44,765 nucleotides of DNA, taken from Candidatus Heimdallarchaeota archaeon (GTDB lineage Archaea; Asgardarchaeota; Heimdallarchaeia; JABLTI01). The stretch is taken from the NCBI GenBank assembly GCA_019058165.1, contig JAHLVZ010000012.1, positions 1 to 44,765 on the forward strand, written 5' to 3'. The number at the start of each line of letters is the position of its first letter. Position 1 is the first letter of the stretch. A program made the position numbers and the translations under genes. The notes beneath the pieces were generated by a model. The model saw only the letters and a program-made list of their open reading frames with translations. It was not told the DNA's origin and did not search any database. This document shows positions 34,719 through 42,433 of this stretch, one piece after another.

Positions 34719-35239
34719 ACTCTTATATCTTCACCGGCAACGAGTTTTACTAAATCAATCAATTCTTTTACTGTGCCTGGAAGTTTTTCTTTTTGATCAG
34801 GAGAAAGAACAACTATAGTTTCTTCTTCTACAGAAGAATGACCTGGTTTTGCTGAACGAATCGGAACAAAAATTGTATTTATACCACTAATCAATGCAGG
34901 AGAAAAAATATCATCAATAACTCTTCTTTTATTCTTGCTCTTTTCCATTAATTTAATTGGTTTATTCAAAGCTCGTTCTAATCGCTTGTCAAAATCCAGA
35001 GTACCTCCAGTTAAGAATCTAATAGATCCAGGAGAAACTATTAAAAGAATAAATTTTGGTCGTTCAATGGTTTCCAATATAGATACTTTGGAAGCATTTG
35101 GATTGTTTTTCTCAAAATCAACTGCTGTTTTAGCAATTTTTATGTCTGTATCGGTTATTTCGCCTTCTGCTAACTTGGTTTGACAATCTTTACAAAGCAT
35201 ACCTGTTTGAGCACAAAAAGCACATATCGCAGTTTTCAT
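34706..35239 (-). CDS. NusA-like protein with N-terminal zinc knuckles
   Basis: 177 residues. The start MKTAICAFCAQTGMLCKDCQ has two CxxC knuckles. A KH-like domain follows: KFILLIVSPGSIRFLTGGTL, ERALNKPIKLMEKSKNKRRV, DDIFSPALISGINTIFVP. It matches the archaeal NusA-like family with a Zn motif, presumed to bind RNA in transcription elongation or ribosome work. ATG 35239 is preferred over the upstream TTG at 35254 because the family begins here and a GGTG site lies upstream. A TATA-like element lies about 65 nt further upstream. Confidence 0.85.
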   Translation of the reverse strand: MKTAICAFCAQTGMLCKDCQTKLAEGEITDTDIKIAKTAVDFEKNNPNASKVSILETIERPKFILLIVSPGSIRFLTGGTLDFDKRLERALNKPIKLMEKSKNKRRVIDDIFSPALISGINTIFVPIRSAKPGHSSVEEETIVVLSPDQKEKLPGTVKELIDLVKLVAGEDIRVEFR

Positions 35240-35575
35240 AATCAGAAACACCAACAGTGGTTGGACAAATTACAATTTAAGTAATTTCTCAATTAAGTAG
35301 TGATTTATAAGTTTATTTAGTAGACTAACTACTACCAATAGATTACTATATTGAAAAATTTGTTTCTAACAATGTTTGGCAAGTTGGGATTATTTCGTTC
35401 GTATCTTAATCATTCATGTTTAACTTGATGTTTTATAACAGCAAACAAATATTCAACTTTGATGTAATAAACTTACTTATTGTCTTCTCTACTGATTTTC
35501 TTTTTTATGTTAATATAGAATTTGTTTTCAAATAACTTTATTGTATTGAAATTTTTCTAGAATGAAATTATTTAT
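35240..35575. other. Intergenic gap; promoter with inverted repeat only
   Basis: About 335 nt without a coding pattern. Read on the minus strand, a TATA-like CTTATAAATCA (35301-35311) precedes the NusA-like gene. Just upstream of it lies the inverted repeat TAGTAG-ACTAA-CTACTA (35318-35334), a possible operator. The rest is plain AT-rich DNA. Confidence 0.4.
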
Positions 35576-36538
35576 CTAAATCTCTGATTGTATCACTCGT
35601 TTCTCCTGGATAATTTGTATTAATTTATCTATTTGAGGGATTAATCGCCAACCGCTAGTTTCCAATTGTGGATTGATTTCTATTACTTGCTCAAGAAGCG
35701 TAACTGCTTTGTCTGTGAGCTGTAATTCCTCATAACATAAAGCTAAAGGGAAGAGTATTATATAATCGGTTGGTTCCAATTTGAGGTATTTCCAATAAAA
35801 ACCAATTGCTTGCTCATATTCTCCTAAATCTCGGTGCGTGGTTGCTAGTAGGTAGAGAGCTTTGATGGATTGAGGGTCATATTTGATTGCTTTTCGCAGG
35901 AGCTTTTTCGCTTCTTTGAACTGCTTAAGCGAAGTGTGTGCTTGGGCAAGTTCAACTAGTAATTCAGATGATTCACCCATGACAGCAAGTAGCTGTTGGA
36001 AACCAGCGATTGCTTTCTGATGGTTCCCAACCGTTAAGTAGAGTTGTATGTTTGTGCAGAGCCTTTGAATGGCTGGTTTCAACAAAAGGGTGTGATCAAG
36101 CAAGGATATATCGATTATCGCTGGAAAATCAACGGGGAAATCGTCATCGGGCGTGAAAGCAGCTATGACCTCATTCTTACCTCTACTCTTAGTTAAGGCA
36201 TAAATATCGATTAGTTGAGCTATTGAAAAAGCTGTTGTCTCCTCACCTGTTACATAATGAACAAGAGCGAGGTAGAGCTGAAACACATGATTACTTGGTT
36301 GCAAGGAGAGTAGCTGATGCAGATAAATCTTTGTTTGTTCTAAATCATCACCTAGTATGTAACTTAACATGAGTTCCTCAACTTGAGATTGATATTCTGG
36401 TGAGCTTACAAGCAAATCTTTATTCCAAACTGGATGGATATTTTGCTCTACTCCTTGAGAGTCGTGTCGCAGTATAAACATCGTTTCCATCGCGTTTTCA
36501 AGCATTTGATCAAGTTCTTCATTCGAAAGTTCATTCAC
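35576..36538 (-). CDS. TPR-repeat protein
   Basis: 320 residues. At least three clear tetratricopeptide repeats in the C-terminal half: SSELLVELAQAHTSLKQFKE, SIKALYLLATTHRDLGEYEQ, YIILFPLALCYEELQLTDKA, each followed by the usual helix B (AxxxxxxxLxxxP). The N-terminal half is helical with a further degenerate repeat. A protein-protein scaffold; partner unknown. Start GTG 36538. The frame stays open about 20 codons upstream (reading FLALFKDYSAKIYQWLIV) with no ATG/GTG/TTG, so the N-terminus may be eroded or rearranged; the 18-nt sequence there recurs at 37333-37350. Confidence 0.8.
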   Translation of the reverse strand: MNELSNEELDQMLENAMETMFILRHDSQGVEQNIHPVWNKDLLVSSPEYQSQVEELMLSYILGDDLEQTKIYLHQLLSLQPSNHVFQLYLALVHYVTGEETTAFSIAQLIDIYALTKSRGKNEVIAAFTPDDDFPVDFPAIIDISLLDHTLLLKPAIQRLCTNIQLYLTVGNHQKAIAGFQQLLAVMGESSELLVELAQAHTSLKQFKEAKKLLRKAIKYDPQSIKALYLLATTHRDLGEYEQAIGFYWKYLKLEPTDYIILFPLALCYEELQLTDKAVTLLEQVIEINPQLETSGWRLIPQIDKLIQIIQEKRVIQSEI

Positions 36539-36661
36539 AATTAACCACTGGTAGATCTTTGCTGAATAATCTTTAAAAAGTGCTAAAAAATGAGCTTTCA
36601 GAGATTAGTTAGATCACTTTGCTATTACTTTGTTGACTTAATTCACAATTAAAAAACGTCA

Positions 36662-36675
36662 GGGTATCAAAACCC
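36662..36675 (-). terminator. Small hairpin after the phosphoesterase fragment
   Basis: GGGT-ATCAAA-ACCC next to a GC-rich stretch (CGCCGCGCC) that stands out from its AT-rich surroundings, 25 nt beyond the stop of the minus-strand metallophosphoesterase fragment. Confidence 0.35.
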
Positions 36676-36699
36676 GCCGCGCCTACCACTTCATTCTTT

Positions 36700-37095
36700 C
36701 TATTCCATCCATCTTCTCATTTTTATTGGATCGTTTCTCTCCTCGTCATTTATTATTATGAACACTCCCATTTTTCTTTTTCTTTCGTCTTCTCTCATTC
36801 CTTCTTTTTCTTTCCATGTTCCTGTTGCGAACATTCCGTTCTCCATGTCGTAGAATGGTGCGTGTGTATGACTTATTATCAGTTTATCTCCTTTCTCTAT
36901 CTTTGGAAGATTCTTATGTCCTTCTCTTACTAATTTTTCTTTTAATCTTCCAGCTGCTTCTCTCCATGTTTCTTCTTTTCTTTTCACTAACCCAATATTG
37001 TGACCGTGACAAATTATTATTTTTCCTTCTTCCCCGATAAGTTTTGCATAAGGCAATACTGTAATTTCTGTAAAACGCCTAACTGAATCAAATTT
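36700..37095 (-). pseudogene. C-terminal part of a calcineurin-like metallophosphoesterase
   Basis: The frame shows two of the family's metal-binding motifs in order: GKIIICHGHNIGLV (GHxx/HGH motif) and GDKLIISHTHAPFY followed by MFATGTWKEKEG (the GHTHxP...NTGSW end). The N-terminal motifs (DxH, GDxxD, GNHD) are missing; upstream is a stop at 37096-37098 and then an unrelated frame. Arg codons are mostly AGA/AGG and the coding strand is very purine-rich, unlike the neighbours, which suggests a separate origin. Read as the stump of a transferred gene; a short working protein cannot be excluded. Confidence 0.6.
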
Positions 37096-37436
37096 TTAAC
37101 AAAAGAATCAACTGATCTCTCTGAAAATTGGTTAGAAGCCAACAACTTCAGATATTTCAATGATTGATATTCTAAATCACATGTTTGCAAACTGTAATTT
37201 GCTAGCAAGTAACACATAGAAACAATGGATTTCTTGTTAAAATATCCAACACTAAATGCTTGGTTGATATTGTTGTTTCCAACTAGTAAATGGTTCATAA
37301 ACTCAACTTCTTCAAACATTTCTCCAGTATTTTCTTTAAAAAGTGCTAAACTCGCAAAAAAACGAAAAGGAGATGGTGACTTGTATATAACAATTGCAAA
37401 AAAACGGAAAGACTCAATTTTCACTAGCAAAAACAA
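37017..37436 (-). pseudogene. Orphan fragment, possibly related to the TPR-protein neighbourhood
   Basis: An open frame of 139 codons with helical sequence (CYLLANYSLQTCDLEYQSLK, LKLLASNQFSERSVDSFVKN). No family recognised. It overlaps the phosphoesterase fragment and contains the 18-nt sequence (coding SLALFKE) also found just upstream of the TPR gene (LALFKD). Internal near-repeats of GCAAAAAAACGRAAAG at 37354 and 37394 give the repeated peptide FRFFA. It has no ribosome binding site or credible start. Best treated as a decayed piece. Confidence 0.35.
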
Positions 37437-37446
37437 GCCTTCTCCT

Positions 37447-37470
37447 ACCTTCTTTTGACGAGAAGAAGGT
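37447..37470. terminator. Perfect 8-bp hairpin
   Basis: ACCTTCTT (37447-37454) pairs with AAGAAGGT (37463-37470) around an 8-nt loop. It lies between the fragment zone and the GC-rich element; T-rich sequence follows at some distance. Confidence 0.4.
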
Positions 37471-37545
37471 TTCCTAATGTCCCTTTACGATTATACCTTT
37501 TCTATTTTCTCGACTATTTTTTTGAAAAAATCTCAAAAGTTCTTC

Positions 37546-37615
37546 GCTCTGACGCGTGATGAATCACAGTAGGTGATGAGTAGCGTCGATGCGAGTACGC
37601 CCCAAAGCGTGAGCT
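37546..37615. other. GC-rich structured element with two GTGATGA motifs
   Basis: In otherwise AT-rich non-coding DNA just beyond the endonuclease gene's stop. GACGC (37551-37555) pairs with GCGTC (37583-37587), enclosing GTGA-TGAA-TCAC and a second GTGATGA (37573-37579; first at 37556-37562). A second hairpin ACGC-CCCAAA-GCGT (37597-37610) follows. GTGATGA fits the box C consensus of C/D RNAs twice, but no convincing box D sits between or after. It may be a small RNA or an end structure of a mobile element. Confidence 0.35.
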
Positions 37616-37646
37616 TTTGTGTTTTTATTTTCTTAATTCAAAAACA

Positions 37647-39119
37647 TTAACTACGAAGGATAAAAAATTCTCTCACAAAACTATTTAGGACTGTATTATG
37701 AAAACTGATTTTATGAATTTGCAGTGAAAAGAAACTACTGATTTCTTTTCGATATTTATCCAAGTCTTCATTTTCCTTTCCGTGTATCATTATTAATCCT
37801 CCTTCTTTGAATTGCATTCCATGTAGTATTTTTAGAAAATCTTCACTGGGTCGTGTAAACAAACTGCATTTTGAACGATGTGAATGATAGTCTAATTTTG
37901 AATGAGTGGAAAAAAAAGTCTTTAATAGAACATCTAATTTTGATAGCAATTCAAGTAAGATTGGAATAGGTATTGCATGAGAGTTTCGTTCATATTTTGA
38001 GAGCAAAGTTTGAGTGATAGATAATTCCGAAGATAATGATTGTTGGGTCAAGCCATTCTTTCGTCTTAAAGTACGAATGTAATTACCTAAATTTGCTAGG
38101 CTTAAATGGGGGATTAGTGAAGGATCAAAGTAATCATCTAATAATTTTTCTTGATTCACAGTAATTACTTGTCCGCTCCATACTCCGCGTTTTCTTAAAG
38201 TAGCTGAGTTTTCAGTAAATCTATGTATTTTTCTTTCTAGTAGAATTTGTAATTCTTGTTTTTTGATAGGATGGTCAGAATTAATTAATTGTGTAAAACG
38301 TTTGCGAGATTCCCCAGAAATCTTAAGACTATATGTTGTTCCACCTAATACTGTTTGAGTATAGAATCTATGTTGAATGTTGTGTTGTGTTAAGAATAAA
38401 GAAAAATCGTTTAGAAGTTTCAGTGAAGCAGAGCCAAATCCAATAGATGATTTGTAGCTCCCATCTGCATCCATTAAACCTCGCCAAAATGCATTTCTTA
38501 GTAATGGGTTGGTTTGAAAAATGAGTGGCTCTCGTAGTAAAGGATACTTTCGTTCATTAATTGGTTGTCCTGATAGAAAATTGAAGAAACGAACGATCCA
38601 TTTACAAAGAATATTGACATTCCAAGCATTGGCATTTGTATGTTTGAAAAATTCAGTTTTTGAGTTGAACTGTAACATTAACATTTGCATTAAATTCTCA
38701 ATATGTTCTTTTGATGAATCAATAATATTAACAAAATATTCTGCTAGATGACCATCACCCATAATCACTCCGGTTAAATAAGACAATTTTACAGAAAGGT
38801 AAAGTGGTAACTGAAAACCTTCTCCTCGAGCAGATTGGAATGTAAGAAATTGTTTGTCTTGATAAACCTCTAACCAATCAGGATATAATCTAAGAAGCGG
38901 GAAAGGTAATCGCTTTTGCTCATCTAAATACTTGATAATTCTTTTCTGCCAGGAGCGAATAGAATAATCTGCTAGTGTATCTTTGAAATAGTGATGAGCT
39001 CGCTCAGCTAACAATAAGGTTTTCTTCCTTAACTTCTCCACCCAGTCTTGGTCTATGAGGATATACGGAAACGATTGCAGCAAACGTTCTCCTGTTATAA
39101 AATCATGTTTGCGAATCAT
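37647..39119 (-). CDS. LAGLIDADG endonuclease with C-terminal XRE helix-turn-helix
   Basis: 490 residues from ATG 39119. Two LAGLIDADG helices: YLTGVIMGDGHL (about 114-125) and AFWRGLMDADGS (about 210-221), each ending in the catalytic acidic residue, so it can act as a monomer. An XRE-type helix-turn-helix follows (about 343-395: LGNYIRTLRRKNGLTQQSLS and ITQTLLSKYERNS), then ~100 residues unknown. No intein splicing motifs or host gene are seen, so this is a free-standing homing-type nuclease. The frame stays open 56 codons upstream without a normal start, yet a perfect AGGAGG sits at its head (see separate entry). It faces away from tnpB, 328 nt apart. Confidence 0.8.
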   Translation of the reverse strand: MIRKHDFITGERLLQSFPYILIDQDWVEKLRKKTLLLAERAHHYFKDTLADYSIRSWQKRIIKYLDEQKRLPFPLLRLYPDWLEVYQDKQFLTFQSARGEGFQLPLYLSVKLSYLTGVIMGDGHLAEYFVNIIDSSKEHIENLMQMLMLQFNSKTEFFKHTNANAWNVNILCKWIVRFFNFLSGQPINERKYPLLREPLIFQTNPLLRNAFWRGLMDADGSYKSSIGFGSASLKLLNDFSLFLTQHNIQHRFYTQTVLGGTTYSLKISGESRKRFTQLINSDHPIKKQELQILLERKIHRFTENSATLRKRGVWSGQVITVNQEKLLDDYFDPSLIPHLSLANLGNYIRTLRRKNGLTQQSLSSELSITQTLLSKYERNSHAIPIPILLELLSKLDVLLKTFFSTHSKLDYHSHRSKCSLFTRPSEDFLKILHGMQFKEGGLIMIHGKENEDLDKYRKEISSFFSLQIHKISFHNTVLNSFVREFFILRS

Positions 39120-39447
39120 TATTGAATAAAGTTGAAGTTGGTTATTAGAAGTGATTATCTTTTCTCGCTGACCAGTCTCTGAAAGGTCATTAGCAGTTAT
39201 CCATTTGTTTGTCTCTTTAGGTTCAGTATCAATTAATAATGGATCTGTTGACCAGTGGAGATGATTAGCAGATATAATAATATCCTCCTAGAACTAAGTT
39301 AGTGTTATACTAATTAAATACCCCTTTGTACAACTGTACGACTGATTAATTATTCAACTATTCTTTAAAGTAAACAGTTATTACTTTCGATGAACTCTAT
39401 GGAAAATAGCTATATATTAAGCTAAATATATACTTTACTGAAGAAAA
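39120..39447. other. Gap between the endonuclease and tnpB genes
   Basis: The left half (39120-39289) is probably the translated 5' extension of the endonuclease gene. The right half (about 39290-39447) holds AT-rich promoter-like sequence for tnpB (CTATATATTAAG about 40 nt before its ATG). No left-end hairpin matching the right-end ones could be identified with confidence. Confidence 0.4.
39273..39289 (-). promoter_or_regulatory. AGGAGG ribosome binding site before an ATT/ATA-headed extension
   Basis: On the minus strand AGGAGG (39284-39289) is followed 5-8 nt later by in-frame ATT (39279-39281 and 39276-39278) and ATA (39273-39275). From here an uninterrupted frame (reading ISANHLHWSTDPLLIDTEPK onwards) runs into the LAGLIDADG gene. 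ATG 39119 has no ribosome binding site. Either a rare start codon is used or the original ATG was lost. Confidence 0.4.
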
Positions 39448-40935
39448 ATGCTCTCAAAGGAACATCAATTAGCAAAGAAAGCATACAAAATACTCATAGC
39501 TGATTTACCAAAGAACGAATTGGGAAAAGCATTGGAACAAGTAAAACAAATAACAAGACCCTCAAAGAAAAAACCACTACAACTCACATCTAAAGTAAAG
39601 ATTCACCCAACTGAAGAACAAAAAGAAGTTCTCTGGGCACTGGCAGAAAATTGCAGACTAATTCACTACTTTGCCAATAAAGAACGAAAAGAGTGGTGGG
39701 AGAAAAACAAACACTTACCAAAGAAAAAGAGAGACAAGGAAAACAAACCAACATATAAAAAGCAATCAAAACAGTTACCTAAGTTAAAGGAGCTTTATCC
39801 CAGATACCAACAAAATTACTCAAAAACACTGCAAGACACACTAAAACAATTAGAAGCAGATAATAAGTCTTTTTTTGCTCTCAGAGTTAATGGAGATGAA
39901 GATGCAAAACCACCCGGGTTTAAGGGGAAAAAATATTTCACAACTATGCATTTCAATCAAAGTGGCTTCAAAATAAAAGGAGCAACAATTACGTTAAGTC
40001 ATTTCTATCCAACAAGAGAAACAAAAGAAATAGATCTTACTTTTGAGATGCAAGGAAAACTAACTTTTGCAGACAAGGAAGTAAAGCAAGTAACTATCTA
40101 TCAACTGCATAAAACAAAGGAATTCTACTTATCAATCATTTACGAAGAAAACACACCAGAGTATTACGATAATGGTATTTACCAAACAATAGATCTAGGA
40201 GTAATCAATTTTGTTGCAGCTGTGAACAGTCATGAAGGAAAAACAATAACAATCAAAAATAAACGTGTGGACAAGTACTGGCAACCAAAAATAGAGGAGC
40301 TAATGTCGAAAAGAGATTATTGTAAAAAATACTCTAATCGTTGGCGCTGGTACAACAACAAACTAACAAAGATAAGCAAGAAGCAAGCAAACCAAAGAAA
40401 AGATTTTCAGCACAAAATAAGCAAGAAAATTGTTGAGAACACCAAAGCAAATACAATCATCATTGGCGATTTAAATGTCAAAGAAATGAGTAAAAGTGAA
40501 AAGAAAGATAGGAAAAATGATAAAAGCCGACATAGAAGCATGCAAAGTAGCGGTTTGCTTGGTCGCTTTGCTGGATTCTTAACCTACAAAGCAAAAAAGA
40601 TGGGTAAAAAAGTAATAAGGATCAGTGAACGAGATACAACCAAGCTATGCCCCTACTGTATGAACAAGGAGAACAGAGCACTCTCCGAGCGAATTATTAG
40701 TTGTGATTGTGGGCTAGAAATGGATCGAGACACAAGCAGTGCAGGAACACAAATGCAACGCTTCCTCGCTCTACTAGCACTATCGCGCAAACGCCTTGTG
40801 ATCAGGCAACGACTCTTGAAAGATTTTCGAGAGAAGTTTTTTGCGACACACAGCCAAACGTCAAACGAAAGTTCCTCCAGCAATGGAGTTGGGCGGACTC
40901 GCAACAAAGTCAATGATGTTAACCAATTCCAATAG
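39448..40935 (+). CDS. tnpB: TnpB (IS200/IS605-type RNA-guided nuclease), solitary
   Basis: 495 residues, longer than the usual ~400. RuvC-I: TIDLGVINFVAAV with D249. RuvC-II: NTIIIGDLNVKEM, with glycine (G340) where the classic EDL glutamate stands. RuvC-III: MDRDTSSAG (D426/D428). The zinc finger is LCPYC (C401, C404) plus SCDCG (C419, C421). E394 in ISERDTTKLC may take over the acidic role. The N-terminal helix-turn-helix region KIHPTEEQKEVLW is present. No tnpA transposase is nearby, so the element cannot move alone. It ends inside a hairpin, as expected if its guide RNA overlaps the 3' end. Neighbouring genes suggest an accessory-DNA island. Confidence 0.92.
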   Translation: MLSKEHQLAKKAYKILIADLPKNELGKALEQVKQITRPSKKKPLQLTSKVKIHPTEEQKEVLWALAENCRLIHYFANKERKEWWEKNKHLPKKKRDKENKPTYKKQSKQLPKLKELYPRYQQNYSKTLQDTLKQLEADNKSFFALRVNGDEDAKPPGFKGKKYFTTMHFNQSGFKIKGATITLSHFYPTRETKEIDLTFEMQGKLTFADKEVKQVTIYQLHKTKEFYLSIIYEENTPEYYDNGIYQTIDLGVINFVAAVNSHEGKTITIKNKRVDKYWQPKIEELMSKRDYCKKYSNRWRWYNNKLTKISKKQANQRKDFQHKISKKIVENTKANTIIIGDLNVKEMSKSEKKDRKNDKSRHRSMQSSGLLGRFAGFLTYKAKKMGKKVIRISERDTTKLCPYCMNKENRALSERIISCDCGLEMDRDTSSAGTQMQRFLALLALSRKRLVIRQRLLKDFREKFFATHSQTSNESSSSNGVGRTRNKVNDVNQFQ

Positions 40936-40947
40936 TAGTTGGTTAAC
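40918..40947 (+). repeat. Right-end hairpin overlapping the tnpB stop
   Basis: GTTAACCAA (40918-40926) and TTGGTTAAC (40939-40947) pair perfectly (9 bp) with a 12-nt loop that contains the tnpB stop codon. In IS200/IS605 elements the 3' end of tnpB overlaps the guide RNA scaffold; this could be its terminal stem. Confidence 0.6.
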
Positions 40948-40958
40948 TAAGATAGACC

Positions 40959-40980
40959 ATTAATTCTCCTATGAATTAAT
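40959..40980 (+). repeat. Second right-end hairpin
   Basis: ATTAATTC-TCCTAT-GAATTAAT, a perfect 8-bp stem with a 6-nt loop, 24 nt after the tnpB stop. It is similar in size to the imperfect palindromes that mark IS200/IS605 ends. Confidence 0.5.
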
Positions 40981-41030
40981 ATTGAAAAAATAGAAGGAAA
41001 AAGCAAGAAAATATTAGAAAAAGAAGGGAA

Positions 41031-41507
41031 TTATTTCGCTAATGTGATTTCAATAGCAGAAACGTTGGCTACTCCGCCACCTTCTCTTCGAACAACTTGT
41101 TCAGTGCTTGTTATGATAGACTTAACTTTTAGTTCTGACATAAATCTATTTCTTGTTAATTCAGCTACATCAACTGCTGTGCTAATTGCACGTCCTCTTG
41201 CACAGATTTGTACTTCTTTAGCTTTGTTTTCATTGAAGCAAGTCATAATTGCTAAAACATAAGTCATAGCAGGCTTATTTCCAACAAAAATGGTGTTTTC
41301 AGGTTTATACTTTTGTTTGCTTTCAGCTGGCTTTGATTCTGGTTTGGCTTCTGCTTTTGGTTTAGCTTCTGCCTTAGCTTTTGTTGCCTTTGGTTTAGCT
41401 TCTGCTTTAGCTTTAGTTGTTTTTGGCTTGGCTTTAGCTTTAGTTGCTTTAGCTTTTTCCTCTGTTTTGTCAGCTTTCTTCGCTTTAGGTTTTTTTTCCT
41501 TGGACAT
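41031..41507 (-). CDS. alba: Alba chromatin protein with histone-H1-like N-terminal tail
   Basis: 158 residues. The Alba domain (about 67-158) shows [40 protein letters not shown], then [20 protein letters not shown], with the usual basic DNA-binding loop and [10 protein letters not shown] end. The first ~65 residues are nearly all Lys/Ala/Pro/Glu/Thr, in imperfect [12 protein letters not shown] units, resembling the disordered tails of histone H1. Normal Alba proteins are ~90 residues. The tail would add non-specific DNA or RNA binding and condensation. GGTGG lies ten nt before ATG 41507. Related RNA-binding Alba proteins (Rpp20/Rpp25 type) remain possible. Confidence 0.92.
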   Translation of the reverse strand: MSKEKKPKAKKADKTEEKAKATKAKAKPKTTKAKAEAKPKATKAKAEAKPKAEAKPESKPAESKQKYKPENTIFVGNKPAMTYVLAIMTCFNENKAKEVQICARGRAISTAVDVAELTRNRFMSELKVKSIITSTEQVVRREGGGVANVSAIEITLAK

Positions 41508-41586
41508 GTTTTATGTACCACCTTAATTTGAATCTAAATCGACTGTAATGAGTCAGTAAGTTCATGTCATTGTCATAAACTTGGTA

Positions 41587-41603
41587 TCCCTTCCTATTAG
41601 GGA
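41587..41603. promoter_or_regulatory. Hairpin in the divergent alba upstream region
   Basis: TCCCT (41587-41591) and AGGGA (41599-41603) pair around a 7-nt loop, between the divergent alba gene and a membrane-protein gene. Possible regulatory site or 5' leader structure. Confidence 0.3.
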
Positions 41604-41750
41604 ATAACTTAAAAACTCTTTCTAAAGAATTAAATGATTTTTAATCAAAAACAGTAAAAACGCATCTCTTTCTGTAAGACTATTCATAACAAAAGAAAAC
41701 AAAGCAATTGCCCCAAATTTTTTATGCTAGTAAATTTCTTTTAATATATT

Positions 41751-42341
41751 ATGAAAAAGAAGAGGATTTTTGCTCATTTAATTCATTTATTCACTATCAT
41801 TCTAGTTTTAACTACAACAAGATCTTTTGTTGAAATAAATGGGGATGTAAACGCTGAAGCAATAAATACAAATTATCCCCTACCTCTTCAAAGTTGGACT
41901 TTTATTCACGAAGAAAATCTCACAGAAAATCAAGATACTAAATATCTATGGATTTCAGACTTGTCAGTACAAGGAAGAGAAGTTACTAAGGAGCAATTTA
42001 ATACTATGCAAGGTCAAAGTTTGAGTGAAAGATCTGCTTATTTTGAAACCATTGGTTATTATGAGGGAATTCAAGATAGTGGTAAAACTACAACTGATAT
42101 TAACGGATCAATTTATTTTGTCTTCTTTAATCCTAATAGTTCACCTGCAAACTTAGATTTGACTTATACTTATCAATCTAATAATATTCAATCTTGGGTT
42201 ATTGGATTAATCTCTGGAATAGGTATTTTACTTTTCATAATCATTGGAATTTATGTTGCGGCAAAAGTAAGAGGAAAAATGTTAAAAGATGATGAAGAAG
42301 AACGAGAACCCTCTGCTACAGAACGATATATGAATATGTAA
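41751..42341 (+). CDS. Single-pass membrane protein, unknown
   Basis: 196 residues. N-terminal hydrophobic signal (FAHLIHLFTIILVLTTTRSF), an extracytoplasmic domain with a few N-glycosylation sequons (NLT, NGS, NSS), one transmembrane helix near 148-171 (WVIGLISGIGILLFIIIGIY) and a short acidic cytoplasmic tail. No family recognised. The ATG lies directly downstream of a TTTTAATATATT stretch, so a leaderless transcript is likely. Confidence 0.75.
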   Translation: MKKKRIFAHLIHLFTIILVLTTTRSFVEINGDVNAEAINTNYPLPLQSWTFIHEENLTENQDTKYLWISDLSVQGREVTKEQFNTMQGQSLSERSAYFETIGYYEGIQDSGKTTTDINGSIYFVFFNPNSSPANLDLTYTYQSNNIQSWVIGLISGIGILLFIIIGIYVAAKVRGKMLKDDEEEREPSATERYMNM

Positions 42342-42433
42342 TTATCAAAAAAAAAGCATTTTTTCAGTCATCTTATGAAATTTTTATTAAGACGGTTTTC
42401 TATTATAACATTATGCAATTTTGAGTTGATTGT

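Larger units (their letters stand above)
36570..37350. repeat. 18-nt direct repeat flanking the fragment zone
   Basis: TCTTTAAAAAGTGCTAAA occurs identically at 36570-36587 and 37333-37350, 763 nt apart. The two copies bracket the phosphoesterase fragment. They may be a recombination scar or a leftover of paralogous coding sequence. Confidence 0.5.
39290..40980 (+). mobile_element. IS200/IS605-family element carrying tnpB only
   Basis: Inferred from tnpB plus two perfect hairpins at its right end (40918-40947 and 40959-40980). The left boundary is a guess; no TnpA gene or target duplication (not expected in this family) is visible. Confidence 0.5.

Noticed and set aside
25041..35372. Recurrent TTTCTAACAA-like motif upstream of several genes (near 29493 and 35361)
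   Set aside because: Two exact and a few loose matches in AT-rich DNA; positions relative to starts vary, so chance cannot be excluded.
41264..41526. Overlapping frames on both strands across the alba tail
   Set aside because: They arise from the repetitive Lys/Ala codons of the tail; the Alba domain fixes the real frame.
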